Part shown: positions 7,486-15,224 of the stretch, piece by piece
Position numbering within the stretch: position 1 is the stretch's first letter
Layout of the letters: the number at the start of each line of letters is the position of its first letter
Origin: Hyphomicrobiales bacterium
GTDB lineage: Bacteria > Pseudomonadota > Alphaproteobacteria > Rhizobiales > Rhizobiaceae
Reading direction: 5' to 3'
Assembly (NCBI GenBank): GCA_021775495.1
Contig: JAJFHT010000031.1
Coordinates: 1 to 48,871 of the forward strand
DNA length: 48,871 nt
Notes under the pieces: generated by a model
Database searches by the model: none
What the model saw: the letters and a program-made list of their open reading frames with translations, nothing else
Told to the model about the DNA's origin: nothing
Position numbers and translations under genes: made by a program

Positions 7486-8057
7486 CACCGCTGAAGACCG
7501 ACCGCCTGATCATCCGGAACTGGTTGCCACGTGATGCGGATCTTTTTTTCCGGATCAATTCCGATCCGCAGGTGATGGCGTTTTTTCCGTTCCGCCGGGA
7601 TCGCGCCGCATCGGACAAGATGCTGGAAGAGGTTCGCAAGAAAATTGACCGCAAGGGATACGGTTTCATGGCTGTCGAAAGCAGCGAGACCGGCGCGTGC
7701 CTCGGTTTCGTCGGCCTTCAGGAAATAGATATCGAGCCCGTACTGCCGGCAGAAAACTTTGAAATCGGTTGGCGGCTGGCACCGGAATTCTGGGGTAAGG
7801 GATTTGCCAGCGAAGCAGCCAGGGAAATGCTGCGCTTCGGATTCGAAGACCTTGAAAAGGATGAGATCGTATCATTTGCCGTTTGGAACAATGATCGCTC
7901 AACAGCGGTCATGCGCCGCCTCGGCATGCGGCACGACCCTGCTGGCGACTTCGATCACCCACGCGTTCCGGACACCCATGCGCATCTGAAACGGCACGTG
8001 CTTTTCCGCCTCACCAAGGCTGATTGGCAAAAATCCGTCACTCCATCCGCACTGTAA
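7482..8057 (+). CDS. GNAT acetyltransferase, RimJ/RimL type
   Basis: A 191-residue GCN5-related N-acetyltransferase. The N-terminal LKTDRLIIRNWLPRDADLFF and the acetyl-CoA segment GWRLAPEFWGKGFASEAAREML (about residues 92-113) are characteristic of the RimJ/RimL branch, which acetylates N-termini of ribosomal proteins or small molecules. VWNNDRSTAVMRRLGM near residue 130 is the usual C-terminal motif. The actual substrate cannot be told. It overlaps serB by 4 bp, and its last 20 bp overlap the end of degP on the opposite strand. Confidence 0.88.
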   Translation: MTPLKTDRLIIRNWLPRDADLFFRINSDPQVMAFFPFRRDRAASDKMLEEVRKKIDRKGYGFMAVESSETGACLGFVGLQEIDIEPVLPAENFEIGWRLAPEFWGKGFASEAAREMLRFGFEDLEKDEIVSFAVWNNDRSTAVMRRLGMRHDPAGDFDHPRVPDTHAHLKRHVLFRLTKADWQKSVTPSAL

Positions 8058-9540
8058 CGAAGCGAAGCTCGCCGGTTTTGGAGGCAAGCATCAGCAAGGC
8101 ATTCTTTCGCCCGGATTTTTTCAGGCCTTCGATCCGGTCGGAGACCTCCTTCGGTGCAGCGACGGTTTCCTGAGCGATTTCGGTGATCACATCGCCTGGA
8201 CGAATACCCTTCTCAAATGCAGCCGAACCCTCCTCGACCTCCATGACCAGCACGCCCTGGACTTCGTCCTTGATCTCGAAAGTCGTCCGCGCCTCCTTGT
8301 CGAGCTTGGCAAGCGCCATGCCCAGTACCTTGACTTTTTCCGGTTCGGTAGCCGGTTCCTGGGGTTCATCTTTACTGCCGGCGGAAATCAGCTTGTCACC
8401 ATCTTCAAGCCGTCCAAGCGTCACACCGATCGTCTGCTCCTGCCCTTTGCGGACAATGACGACCTCAACCGATTTTCCAACCGGACTGTCGGCCACTATG
8501 CGTGGCAAGTCGCGCATTTCCTCTACATCCCGCCCGTCAAATCGGATGATGACATCACCCGGCTGAACCGATCCGTTGTCAACCGGACCACCCTTGATGA
8601 TGCCGGCAACCAAGGCGCCCCGCGCCTCCTTCATGCCGAGGCTTTCAGCTATGTCGTCCGTCACCGGCTGAATCCGCACACCCAGCCAGCCACGCCGCGT
8701 TTCGCCGAACTCGCGCAATTGCGTAATAACGCCGGTTGCCAGATCCGACGGGATTGAAAAGCCGATACCGATAGATCCGCCGCTCGGTGATATAATGGCC
8801 GTGTTGATGCCGATGACCTGACCATTCATGTCGAACAGCGGACCACCGGAATTACCGCGGTTGATGGCTGCATCGGTCTGGATGAAATCGTCATAAGGGC
8901 CGGAATTGATGTCGCGGTCCCGCGCCGAAACAATGCCGACTGTCACCGTTCCACCGAGGCCGAAGGGATTGCCGATGGCCATCACCCAATCGCCGATCCT
9001 GATCTTGTCGGAGTCGCCAAACTCAACCGCCGTCAGCTTGTGCTTGCTGGCGTCAACCTTCAGTAGGGCTATGTCGGTTTTCGGATCGCGGCCGATCAGT
9101 TCGGCCGGCAGTTTGGTTCCGTCGGAAAAATTGATCTCGATCTCGTCGGCCTCGGCAATGACGTGATTGTTAGTAACGACAATTCCTTCTGAAGCATCAA
9201 TGACGAAGCCGGAGCCGAGCGATTGGACCTTGCGCGGCCGATTGCCGTTTCCTCCCGGTCGCTGCTTGAAGAACTCGTCAAAAAAATCCTGGAACGGTGA
9301 GCCCTCGGGCGCCCGCGGAATGGGAACCTGACCCTGTCCGCGATTGTTGCCCTTGACCGTCTGCGAGGTGGAGATGTTCACCACAGCATCGAGCAACCCC
9401 TCGGCCAGATCAGCGACCGAATTCGGTCCCTGGGATTGGGCGGTCGCAGCATTCACGGCAATCGCACTGGACATCGCAATCGCGACAAATACGGCAAAAC
9501 CGGCATGTCTTGCTGCCAGAAGAGCTTTCCTAAAACACAT
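8038..9540 (-). CDS. degP: Periplasmic serine protease/chaperone DegP (HtrA, Do family)
   Basis: A 500-residue periplasmic quality-control protease. A signal peptide covers about residues 1-34. The trypsin-like domain carries the triad His126 (TNNHVI), Asp156 (KTDIALL) and Ser231 (RGNSGGP). Two PDZ domains follow (about 290-380 and 405-495). A charged Q-linker-like stretch in front of the protease domain is glycine/asparagine-rich. The start at 9540 is preferred over the longer frame because GGAG lies 7 bp upstream and the signal peptide then begins the protein. It closes the hflK-hflC-DUF2065-degP row, which groups membrane and envelope proteostasis genes. Confidence 0.95.
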   Translation of the reverse strand: MCFRKALLAARHAGFAVFVAIAMSSAIAVNAATAQSQGPNSVADLAEGLLDAVVNISTSQTVKGNNRGQGQVPIPRAPEGSPFQDFFDEFFKQRPGGNGNRPRKVQSLGSGFVIDASEGIVVTNNHVIAEADEIEINFSDGTKLPAELIGRDPKTDIALLKVDASKHKLTAVEFGDSDKIRIGDWVMAIGNPFGLGGTVTVGIVSARDRDINSGPYDDFIQTDAAINRGNSGGPLFDMNGQVIGINTAIISPSGGSIGIGFSIPSDLATGVITQLREFGETRRGWLGVRIQPVTDDIAESLGMKEARGALVAGIIKGGPVDNGSVQPGDVIIRFDGRDVEEMRDLPRIVADSPVGKSVEVVIVRKGQEQTIGVTLGRLEDGDKLISAGSKDEPQEPATEPEKVKVLGMALAKLDKEARTTFEIKDEVQGVLVMEVEEGSAAFEKGIRPGDVITEIAQETVAAPKEVSDRIEGLKKSGRKNALLMLASKTGELRFVTVRME

Positions 9541-9571
9541 GCAATGTCTCCAGTTCCTGTCGCGTGGCGGC

Positions 9572-9601
9572 CTTTGATGCCTGCCGACGTCTTCTTTCAA
9601 G
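9572..9601 (-). promoter_or_regulatory. Possible heat-shock-type promoter before degP
   Basis: In the 114-bp gap before degP the minus strand has CTTGAAAG (9594-9601), a good match to the sigma-32 type -35, followed at a plausible distance by CATCAAAG. This would give degP its own stress-inducible start besides read-through from hflC. The -10 is weak, so this is tentative. Confidence 0.3.
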
Positions 9602-9654
9602 GCAAAATAGGGCTTGTTTACGGCGTTTCCCAGTTCGCCCCCGTAACACATGCG

Positions 9655-9840
9655 TTATCCGCGGACCAGCCAAACCACGCCGACACCTGCGGCGATGGAA
9701 CACAGTCCAATCACCCGCAAAGTGCTTTCAGGCATTTCCAGAATCGTCTGGGCCAATTGCTTGGCCAGAACGGGAAAGCCACCATAAATCAGCCCCTCGA
9801 CGACGAGCAACAGGCCAATGGCGGCCAGGAAATCAGCCAT
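9655..9840 (-). CDS. DUF2065 (YjeT-like) small membrane protein
   Basis: A 61-residue protein with two predicted transmembrane helices (about 5-24 and 41-58) joined by a short loop, matching the DUF2065/YjeT family. In many proteobacteria this gene lies directly after hflC, as here (15 bp gap). Its function is unknown; linkage with HflKC suggests a role at the FtsH-HflKC membrane protease assembly, which is inference from gene order. Confidence 0.8.
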   Translation of the reverse strand: MADFLAAIGLLLVVEGLIYGGFPVLAKQLAQTILEMPESTLRVIGLCSIAAGVGVVWLVRG

Positions 9841-9855
9841 GTTGGTTGCTCCCGC

Positions 9856-10767
9856 CTATTGGGCGGGAGCAGGAGCGTCGGCAGGTTTGGCGCCCTCGGA
9901 ATCCTGGAAGAAGCGGAAGAATTCTGAATCTGGTGACAGAACCATTGTTGTTCCGGTATTTTCCAGGGCTGTCGCATAGGCGATCATCGATCTGTAGAAT
10001 TCGAAGAACTCCGGATCACGGCTGAATGCACTGGCAAATAGGGAGTTGCGTTCCGCCTCTCCCTCACCACGCATGATTTCCGATTCCTTGCGCGCCTCGG
10101 CGATGATCTCCACAACCTGACGATCAGCCCGCGCCTTGATCCGTTGCGCTGCCTCACGGCCACGAGCCCGCAGGCGCTCGGCTTCGGCTAGGCGTTCGGC
10201 CTTCATGCGATCATAGGTCTGCTGCGACACTTCAGCCGTCAGATCGGTCCGGCGAATACGAACATCCCCAATCTCCAGCCCCAGCGATGCGGCGTCCGGC
10301 CTCAACTGATCGCGCACTTCGCGCATCATGTCGGCGCGCTCCTTCGACAGAGCCGCCTCAAAACCGCGCAGACCGTAGACAGACCGCAATGCCGCATTCA
10401 AACGGGTGCGAAGCCGTTGTTCAGCCAGCAAGATGCTGCCCGAAACGGTCGCCCTGAACCGGCGTGGATCCGATATTCTAAATGCAACAAACGCATCCAC
10501 TTCGTAGAACTTACCGCCCGAAACCTGAACGCGGATGTCATCGATATCGAAACGCAACAGGCGATCTTCGATGATCTGCACATTGTCTGCTTCCATAAAC
10601 GCAAACGGCAGTTTGAAATAGAGACCGGGCTCGGATTTGACTTCAACCACTTCGCCGAAGCGCAAGACGATGGCCTGTTCACGCTCGTTCACCACAAAAA
10701 GGGAACTGTAAACCAGGAAGACGATCACGGCACCTATGATGCCGAAAAGGGGGAGACGGTTAGCCAT
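9856..10767 (-). CDS. hflC: FtsH protease modulator HflC
   Basis: HflC, 303 residues, forms with HflK a large SPFH-domain cage around the membrane protease FtsH and modulates its access to substrates. One N-terminal transmembrane helix (about 6-26) is followed by the SPFH/band-7 domain beginning VNEREQAIVLRFGEV. A long charged helix (about 185-245) has alternating Arg/Glu/Ala. The C-terminus is proline/alanine-rich. The start overlaps the hflK stop as TGATG, so the two are translationally coupled. Confidence 0.95.
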   Translation of the reverse strand: MANRLPLFGIIGAVIVFLVYSSLFVVNEREQAIVLRFGEVVEVKSEPGLYFKLPFAFMEADNVQIIEDRLLRFDIDDIRVQVSGGKFYEVDAFVAFRISDPRRFRATVSGSILLAEQRLRTRLNAALRSVYGLRGFEAALSKERADMMREVRDQLRPDAASLGLEIGDVRIRRTDLTAEVSQQTYDRMKAERLAEAERLRARGREAAQRIKARADRQVVEIIAEARKESEIMRGEGEAERNSLFASAFSRDPEFFEFYRSMIAYATALENTGTTMVLSPDSEFFRFFQDSEGAKPADAPAPAQ

Positions 10768-11867
10768 CAGTTTGTGCCTCCCTGGCGACGCTTTTCAATT
10801 TCCGGGAGCGGCAGATAAGGCACAACACCTTGCCCGCCACCTTGTTCGATGATCACTTTGTTGGAATCCCTCAGAACACGCTCCATGGTTTCAAGAAACA
10901 GCCGCTTGCGTGTGACCTCCGGCGCCTTGGCATATTCGTCATACACCGAAACGAAGCGCTGAGCTTCACCGTCCGCTTCCTGCACAATCCGGTTTTTGTA
11001 GGCTGCGGCGTCCTCGCGAACCTGTGCCGATTGACCACGCGCTTGCCCGAGTTTCTGGTTCGAATACTGATTGGCTTCCTCGACGAAACGGTCTTCATCC
11101 TGTTCAGCCCGCTGCACTTCATCAAAGGCATCGGCAACTTCACGCGGTGGTGCCGCTTCTTCGACCGAAACGGCATTCACTTCGATACCAGCTCCATATT
11201 CCGTCATCGTCGACTGGATGATTTCGCGCACATCTTCCGCAATCCCGGCTCGGTCGTCGCGGAACACATCCTGCGCCTGGCGCCGTCCAACCACTTCACG
11301 CATGGCACTCTCAGCAACCTGCCTCAGGCTATCATCGGGGTCAGACACACGGAAAAGATAGGAGCCGGGATCGGAGACCTGGTAGGCAACGGAGAACTGA
11401 ACATCAACGATGTTCTGATCGCCTGACAGCATCAGCCCGGCGGATGCGTTGGCGCGCGAACCTCCGCCGATATTGAGCAATTGCTCACGAATATTGGCCA
11501 ATTCGACTGTTTCTATCGGCCACAAATGAAAATGCAGTCCGGGCTCTGAAATTTCAGGCTTCGGCTTGCCGAAGCGTAGTTCCACTCCCAGTTCATCCGG
11601 CTGCACCGTATAGACAGCCTTGAACGCCCAAAGTGCCAGCAGACCGACGGCCAGCAGACCGATAAATATCGGATTGGCCCCTCCACCGCCTGGAAGCGCC
11701 TGCTTCAACCGGTCTTGTCCGCGTCGGATAATTTCCTCAAGGTCGGGCGGAGTTCCCTGCGGGCCTTTTGGTCCCCGTGGGCCTTGGCCCCACGGACCGC
11801 CACCGCTGCCGCCGCCATCGCCGCCGCCCCAAGGACCGCCGCCACCGTTCTGATTGCTCCAGGGCAT
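10767..11867 (-). CDS. hflK: FtsH protease modulator HflK
   Basis: HflK, 366 residues, is the partner of HflC. The first 45 residues are extremely rich in glycine with scattered Trp and Pro (WGGGDGGGSGGG), a cytoplasmic tail typical of HflK. A transmembrane helix at about 68-88 precedes the SPFH domain (QPDELGVELRFGKP). The start ATG has AGAGGA five bases upstream. It lies first in the hflK-hflC-DUF2065-degP row. Confidence 0.95.
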   Translation of the reverse strand: MPWSNQNGGGGPWGGGDGGGSGGGPWGQGPRGPKGPQGTPPDLEEIIRRGQDRLKQALPGGGGANPIFIGLLAVGLLALWAFKAVYTVQPDELGVELRFGKPKPEISEPGLHFHLWPIETVELANIREQLLNIGGGSRANASAGLMLSGDQNIVDVQFSVAYQVSDPGSYLFRVSDPDDSLRQVAESAMREVVGRRQAQDVFRDDRAGIAEDVREIIQSTMTEYGAGIEVNAVSVEEAAPPREVADAFDEVQRAEQDEDRFVEEANQYSNQKLGQARGQSAQVREDAAAYKNRIVQEADGEAQRFVSVYDEYAKAPEVTRKRLFLETMERVLRDSNKVIIEQGGGQGVVPYLPLPEIEKRRQGGTN

Positions 11868-11931
11868 ATATTTCCTCTTATTTCGGGATCACGGTGCCAA
11901 ACCACACGGATCCTGTGCATATGTCTAACTG

Positions 11932-11960
11932 TTTATAGGCACGCCACTGCCGGCTTTCAA
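11932..11960 (-). promoter_or_regulatory. Predicted hflK promoter
   Basis: Minus strand TTGAAA (11955-11960), 17-bp spacer, TATAAA (11932-11937): a good sigma-70-type match located about 65 bp upstream of the hflK start and downstream of folA. It implies that hflKC can be transcribed independently of thyA-folA. Confidence 0.55.
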
Positions 11961-12044
11961 CGCAATAGCGCCGATCAGCGCCGATTCCAGGCGATTTGAC
12001 CCAACAAAATGTCGGCACCTGTAGACCGCAGAGAACCAGCCACG

Positions 12045-12566
12045 TCAATCCGCCGACAGCATCCGTTGATAAACAGTGTAAACGGTTGCGTGGCTGTCCT
12101 TTTCACCGACCGGGAAGGATTGGCGCGATTGCACGGCCCATTCTTCCGGCGCGATCTCTGGAAAATGCGTGTCTCCATCGAATCGGCCGTCGACATGTGT
12201 CACATAAAGCCGATCCGCCCGGTCAATGCTCTGCCGGTAGATTTCGCCGCCGCCGATCACACATATCTCGCTCGCTCCCGATGCCCCGGCTCGGGATTCT
12301 GCAACTTCAAAAGCCTGCTCAAGGCTGGTGACGACGTCGCAACCGGGCGCCTTAAAATCAGGATCTCTTGAAATCACGATATTGTCCCGGCCCGGCAGCG
12401 GCTTGCCGATGCCGGCATAGGTCTTGCGCCCCATGATGACCGGCTTTCCCATCGTATCGGTCTTGAACCGCTTCATGTCGCTGGAAAGCCGCCACGGCAG
12501 GCCCCCGTCATTGCCGATGACACCGTCGCTGCCGATCGCCACGACGAGGGCGATGGTAAGGCTCAT
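12045..12566 (-). CDS. folA: Dihydrofolate reductase
   Basis: FolA, 173 residues, reduces dihydrofolate with NADPH and regenerates the cofactor consumed by thymidylate synthase. Visible motifs are the N-terminal [20 protein letters not shown] (substrate loop), the [15 protein letters not shown]-binding segment (about residues 45-54) and the VIGGGEIY glycine motif (about 105-112). Its ATG overlaps the thyA stop codon (ATGA), as in many bacteria where the two steps are coupled. Confidence 0.95.
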   Translation of the reverse strand: MSLTIALVVAIGSDGVIGNDGGLPWRLSSDMKRFKTDTMGKPVIMGRKTYAGIGKPLPGRDNIVISRDPDFKAPGCDVVTSLEQAFEVAESRAGASGASEICVIGGGEIYRQSIDRADRLYVTHVDGRFDGDTHFPEIAPEEWAVQSRQSFPVGEKDSHATVYTVYQRMLSAD

Positions 12567-13357
12567 ACTGCGACCTTGGCCTTTATATGCGCGTCCGGCT
12601 GGTAGTCCTGCAGACGGAAATCTTCATAGCTGAAAGCAAAGAGGTCGGTGATCTGCGGATTGATATCAAGGGTCGGAAGTTTCCGGGGAGACCGTTTCAG
12701 CTGCTCCCGCGCTTGTTCAAAATGATTCGAATAGAGATGCGCATCACCAAGTGTGTGGATGAACGAGCCGGGTTTCAGGTCGGTCACCTGTGCAACCATC
12801 ATTGTCAGCAATGCATAGGAGGCGATATTGAAAGGAACGCCGAGGAAAATATCGGCCGACCGCTGGTAGAGCTGACAGGAGAGTTTCCCGTCAGCGACAT
12901 AAAACTGGAACAGGCAATGGCAGGGCGGCAGCGCCATCGCATCGACCTGCGCCGGGTTCCAGGCCGAAACGATCAACCGGCGTGAATTCGGATTGGTTCT
13001 GATCTGCTCGACGACATTGCTGATCTGGTCGATCTGACCGCCATCGGCAGCCGGCCAGGAGCGCCACTGATAGCCGTAGACCGGTCCCAGATCGCCGTTT
13101 TCATCGGCCCAATCATCCCAGATCGAAACGCCGTGCTGCTTCAGATAGTCGATATTCGTACTACCTGACAGGAACCACAGCAATTCGTGGATGATCGACC
13201 TCAGATGAAGTTTCTTGGTGGTGAGGACCGGAAAGCCATCGGCAAGATCAAATCGCATCTGATGGCCGAAAACCGAGCGCGTGCCAGTTCCGGTGCGGTC
13301 GCCGCGATCGGTTCCGTGCGTGATCACATGGTCAAGAAGGTCGAGATATTGCCGCAT
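12563..13357 (-). CDS. thyA: Thymidylate synthase
   Basis: ThyA, 264 residues, methylates dUMP to dTMP using methylenetetrahydrofolate. The catalytic cysteine lies in [13 protein letters not shown], the phosphate-binding arginine in DRTGTGTRS, and [20 protein letters not shown] follows as in the E. coli-type enzyme. Length is identical to the common 264-residue form. It starts the thyA-folA pair. A possible promoter (TATGAT -10) lies about 35 bp upstream. Confidence 0.97.
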   Translation of the reverse strand: MRQYLDLLDHVITHGTDRGDRTGTGTRSVFGHQMRFDLADGFPVLTTKKLHLRSIIHELLWFLSGSTNIDYLKQHGVSIWDDWADENGDLGPVYGYQWRSWPAADGGQIDQISNVVEQIRTNPNSRRLIVSAWNPAQVDAMALPPCHCLFQFYVADGKLSCQLYQRSADIFLGVPFNIASYALLTMMVAQVTDLKPGSFIHTLGDAHLYSNHFEQAREQLKRSPRKLPTLDINPQITDLFAFSYEDFRLQDYQPDAHIKAKVAV

Positions 13358-13389
13358 ACGGACACTGCCTGCCGATTCGTTTTGCGGCG

Positions 13390-13416
13390 ATCATAACCCA
13401 CCGCAACAAAGGTCAA
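13390..13416 (-). promoter_or_regulatory. Possible thyA promoter
   Basis: Minus strand TTGACC (13411-13416) and TATGAT (13390-13395). The -10 matches consensus in five of six bases but the 15-bp spacer is short, so the assignment is weak. Confidence 0.35.
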
Positions 13417-13465
13417 AGATGCAATCTGCGACTTTGACATCCGTCACCACGGCCCGGATCGGATT

Positions 13466-13777
13466 TTAAAGCTCGTCGAGTTTTCCCAGATGTTTGGCGA
13501 CGAGATAGTAGAACGTTACCCTGCTCTTGTTGCGATCGGCAGCCATTGTTTCGCAAACGGTCTGGATGATCATATTGCAACGTCTGGCATCGCTGATACC
13601 GAATTTCTTCTCGCACCATTTTTCGCGAACGCGATCCAGTTCCTTCTGATCCGAGCACGAAACCAGAGAAGAATCGCGATTGCGCAGGGCAATTCCAAGA
13701 TGTTTGACTATTTTTGCAATTACGTCCGCTTCAGCACCCGCATCATAGCGCTGAACATCGGCAAGATGGTCACTCAT
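13466..13777 (-). CDS. DUF2853 family protein
   Basis: A 103-residue cytoplasmic protein that matches the DUF2853 family: MSDHLADVQRY start, VKHLGIALRNRDSSLVSCSD core (residues 24-43), then a helical C-terminal half ending KSRVTFYYLVAKHLGKL. The family is small, all-helical and of unknown function. The ATG at 13777 is chosen because it gives the conserved family start and has GGAG nine bases upstream; the open frame extends 17 codons further. It is transcribed away from ssrA. Confidence 0.8.
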   Translation of the reverse strand: MSDHLADVQRYDAGAEADVIAKIVKHLGIALRNRDSSLVSCSDQKELDRVREKWCEKKFGISDARRCNMIIQTVCETMAADRNKSRVTFYYLVAKHLGKLDEL

Positions 13778-13911
13778 GAGAACTTTCTCCGAAATCCATT
13801 CCCTTTGCGGTTCGATCCGTTTTGGCAACGGCCTGACCGGGGCCCATTCCGGGCAGTCACCACATCACGGCTAAAGATTTCCCCAGCGGCCGTTCCAAGT
13901 CAATGCCGCTC

Positions 13912-13940
13912 TTCAAATTTGCTGCGAAGTGCACTATATT
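13912..13940 (+). promoter_or_regulatory. ssrA: Predicted ssrA promoter
   Basis: TTCAAA (13912-13917), 17-bp spacer, TATATT (13935-13940). The start of transcription would fall near 13947, exactly where the structured acceptor piece begins with the GCCGG/CCGGC stem. Confidence 0.5.
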
Positions 13941-13946
13941 AGGAAT

Positions 13947-14297
13947 GCCGGCTTGTCCGGCTATGGCGATAAACTGCCGATGCAATAAACCATTCGGACC
14001 CGGGGGCGGTACCCGGCGCCTCCACCAAAAGCTGTCCCTTTCGCAACGGCGGACGGTTTTTGATGGGGGCGAAATAGGATCGACGAGGGTGTAAAGATCG
14101 GACTTTTGCTCGGCATGGTACCACCGTTATCGGGCTGTTTTATAGTTGCAAACGACAACTATGCGGAGGCACGTCTCGCTGCTTAATTGCGGTGTGACAG
14201 CTTCACATTAGTCTGTGACCTTCGCCGGTCGCAGCGGGGTTCGGAGGCACCTGGCAACAGAAGCCTCCACTTCAGAACGCAATCCATTGCATTCTGA
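13947..14297 (+). ncRNA. ssrA: Circularly permuted two-piece tmRNA
   Basis: The gene for transfer-messenger RNA in the permuted alphaproteobacterial form. The acceptor piece comes first: the T-arm CCGGG-GGCGGTA-CCCGG is followed by acceptor strand CGCCTCC and encoded ACCA ending at 14027. A spacer of 37 bases is then removed from the precursor. The coding piece begins at 14065 with GGGGGCG, which pairs base for base (one G-T) with the acceptor strand, followed by AAATAGGATCGACG. The tag frame begins at 14148. A 12-bp near-perfect hairpin (14272-14297) marks the approximate 3' end; the exact ends are estimated. It rescues stalled ribosomes and tags nascent proteins for ClpXP. Confidence 0.92.
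14148..14186 (+). other. ssrA: tmRNA proteolysis-tag reading frame ANDNYAEARLAA
   Basis: Resume codon GCA (14148-14150), then twelve codons for ANDNYAEARLAA and stop TAA (14184-14186). The AND start and the LAA end are the standard SspB- and ClpX-recognised ends of tmRNA tags. The upstream base context ATAGTT is typical of the region that sets the resume codon. Confidence 0.93.
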
Positions 14298-14400
14298 CCA
14301 CACCTGCTGCCTATTCGGCAAATCTGCAGCGTTGGCCGGTTTACGCCGACGCCAAGCTTGATTAAACCAGAGTCTGCGACTTGCAGAAACGGGTTCAGAA

Positions 14401-14970
14401 ATGGCCGAAGACCAAATACGCTACGACATTCTGGCCCAGGACGCGATGCGTGGCGTCATGCGCAAAGTTCTCGTGGAAGTTGCCCGCACCGGCTTGCCCG
14501 GGAATCACCACTTTTTCATCACCTTCCTCACCGGCGCACCGGGAGTGCGGATTTCAAGCCGTTTGAAGGAAAAATATCCCGAGCAGATGACGATCGTTCT
14601 TCAGTACCAGTATTGGGACCTGAAGGTGACGGACATCGGATTCGAGATCGGCCTGTCATTTGCCGACATTCCGGAAAAACTTGAAATCCCCTATGCCGCA
14701 GTTCGCGGTTTCTATGATCCCTCGGTCAATTTCGAACTGGAATTCGACGTCAAGGCCGAGGATCCGGCCGATCAGGAAACAACCGACGAGGATAAGATCG
14801 TCGAGGCGAAACCGAAAACGCCCGCAAAGCGAAAAAAGCCGGCCAAACGCAAACCGGCCGCCAGCGAAAAAAGTGACGTTGAACCCGTGGCCGACAACAC
14901 CGAAAGCGGTGACGAGGCCGACAAACCCAGCGCTGACGTGGTTTCACTGGATTCTTTCCGCAAGAAATAG
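14401..14970 (+). CDS. sspB: SspB-family ClpXP adaptor
   Basis: A 189-residue adaptor that binds ssrA-tagged proteins and hands them to ClpXP. The tag-binding domain covers about residues 1-125, with HHFFITFLTGAPGVRISSRLKEKYPEQMTI and QYWDLKVTDIGFEIGLSF recognisable as the alphaproteobacterial SspB fold. A charged, lysine/alanine-rich linker (about 130-178) leads to the C-terminal tail VVSLDSFRKK, the ClpX-docking motif. The gene lies about 100 bp downstream of ssrA on the same strand, so the tag and its reader are neighbours. Confidence 0.93.
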   Translation: MAEDQIRYDILAQDAMRGVMRKVLVEVARTGLPGNHHFFITFLTGAPGVRISSRLKEKYPEQMTIVLQYQYWDLKVTDIGFEIGLSFADIPEKLEIPYAAVRGFYDPSVNFELEFDVKAEDPADQETTDEDKIVEAKPKTPAKRKKPAKRKPAASEKSDVEPVADNTESGDEADKPSADVVSLDSFRKK

Positions 14971-14978
14971 GGTTCGTC

Positions 14979-15224
14979 ATGAGCGGCGTTCGCAAGCGCT
15001 CGGTAACGATCCGTGGCCACCGCACCAGCTTCTCGCTCGAAGACATTTTTTTCGATCATCTGGAAGCCATCGCTGCGCATCGGGAACTGCCTGTTGCGAC
15101 ACTGGTCGCCGAAGTCGACGAGGCGCGGCCGCGCCAGACCAATCTGTCTTCCGCACTGCGCTTGTTCATACTCGACTGGGTGCAGAAAAATCCAGGCTTT
15201 GCACCGGTCAGCGATCGGCCGTAA
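14979..15224 (+). CDS. Ribbon-helix-helix domain protein
   Basis: An 81-residue protein with a predicted ribbon-helix-helix fold: the beta strand KRSVTIRGHRTSFSLEDIFF, then two helices (FFDHLEAIAAHREL and LSSALRLFILDWVQ). The family is common next to sspB in alphaproteobacteria and is thought to bind DNA as a dimer, but no target is known. It starts 8 bp after sspB, so the two probably form an operon. Its last 17 bp overlap the end of the convergent asmA gene. Confidence 0.75.
   Translation: MSGVRKRSVTIRGHRTSFSLEDIFFDHLEAIAAHRELPVATLVAEVDEARPRQTNLSSALRLFILDWVQKNPGFAPVSDRP

Noticed and set aside
13903-14158. Short frames over the ssrA region on both strands
   Set aside because: The segment is fully explained by the permuted tmRNA and its precursor spacer.
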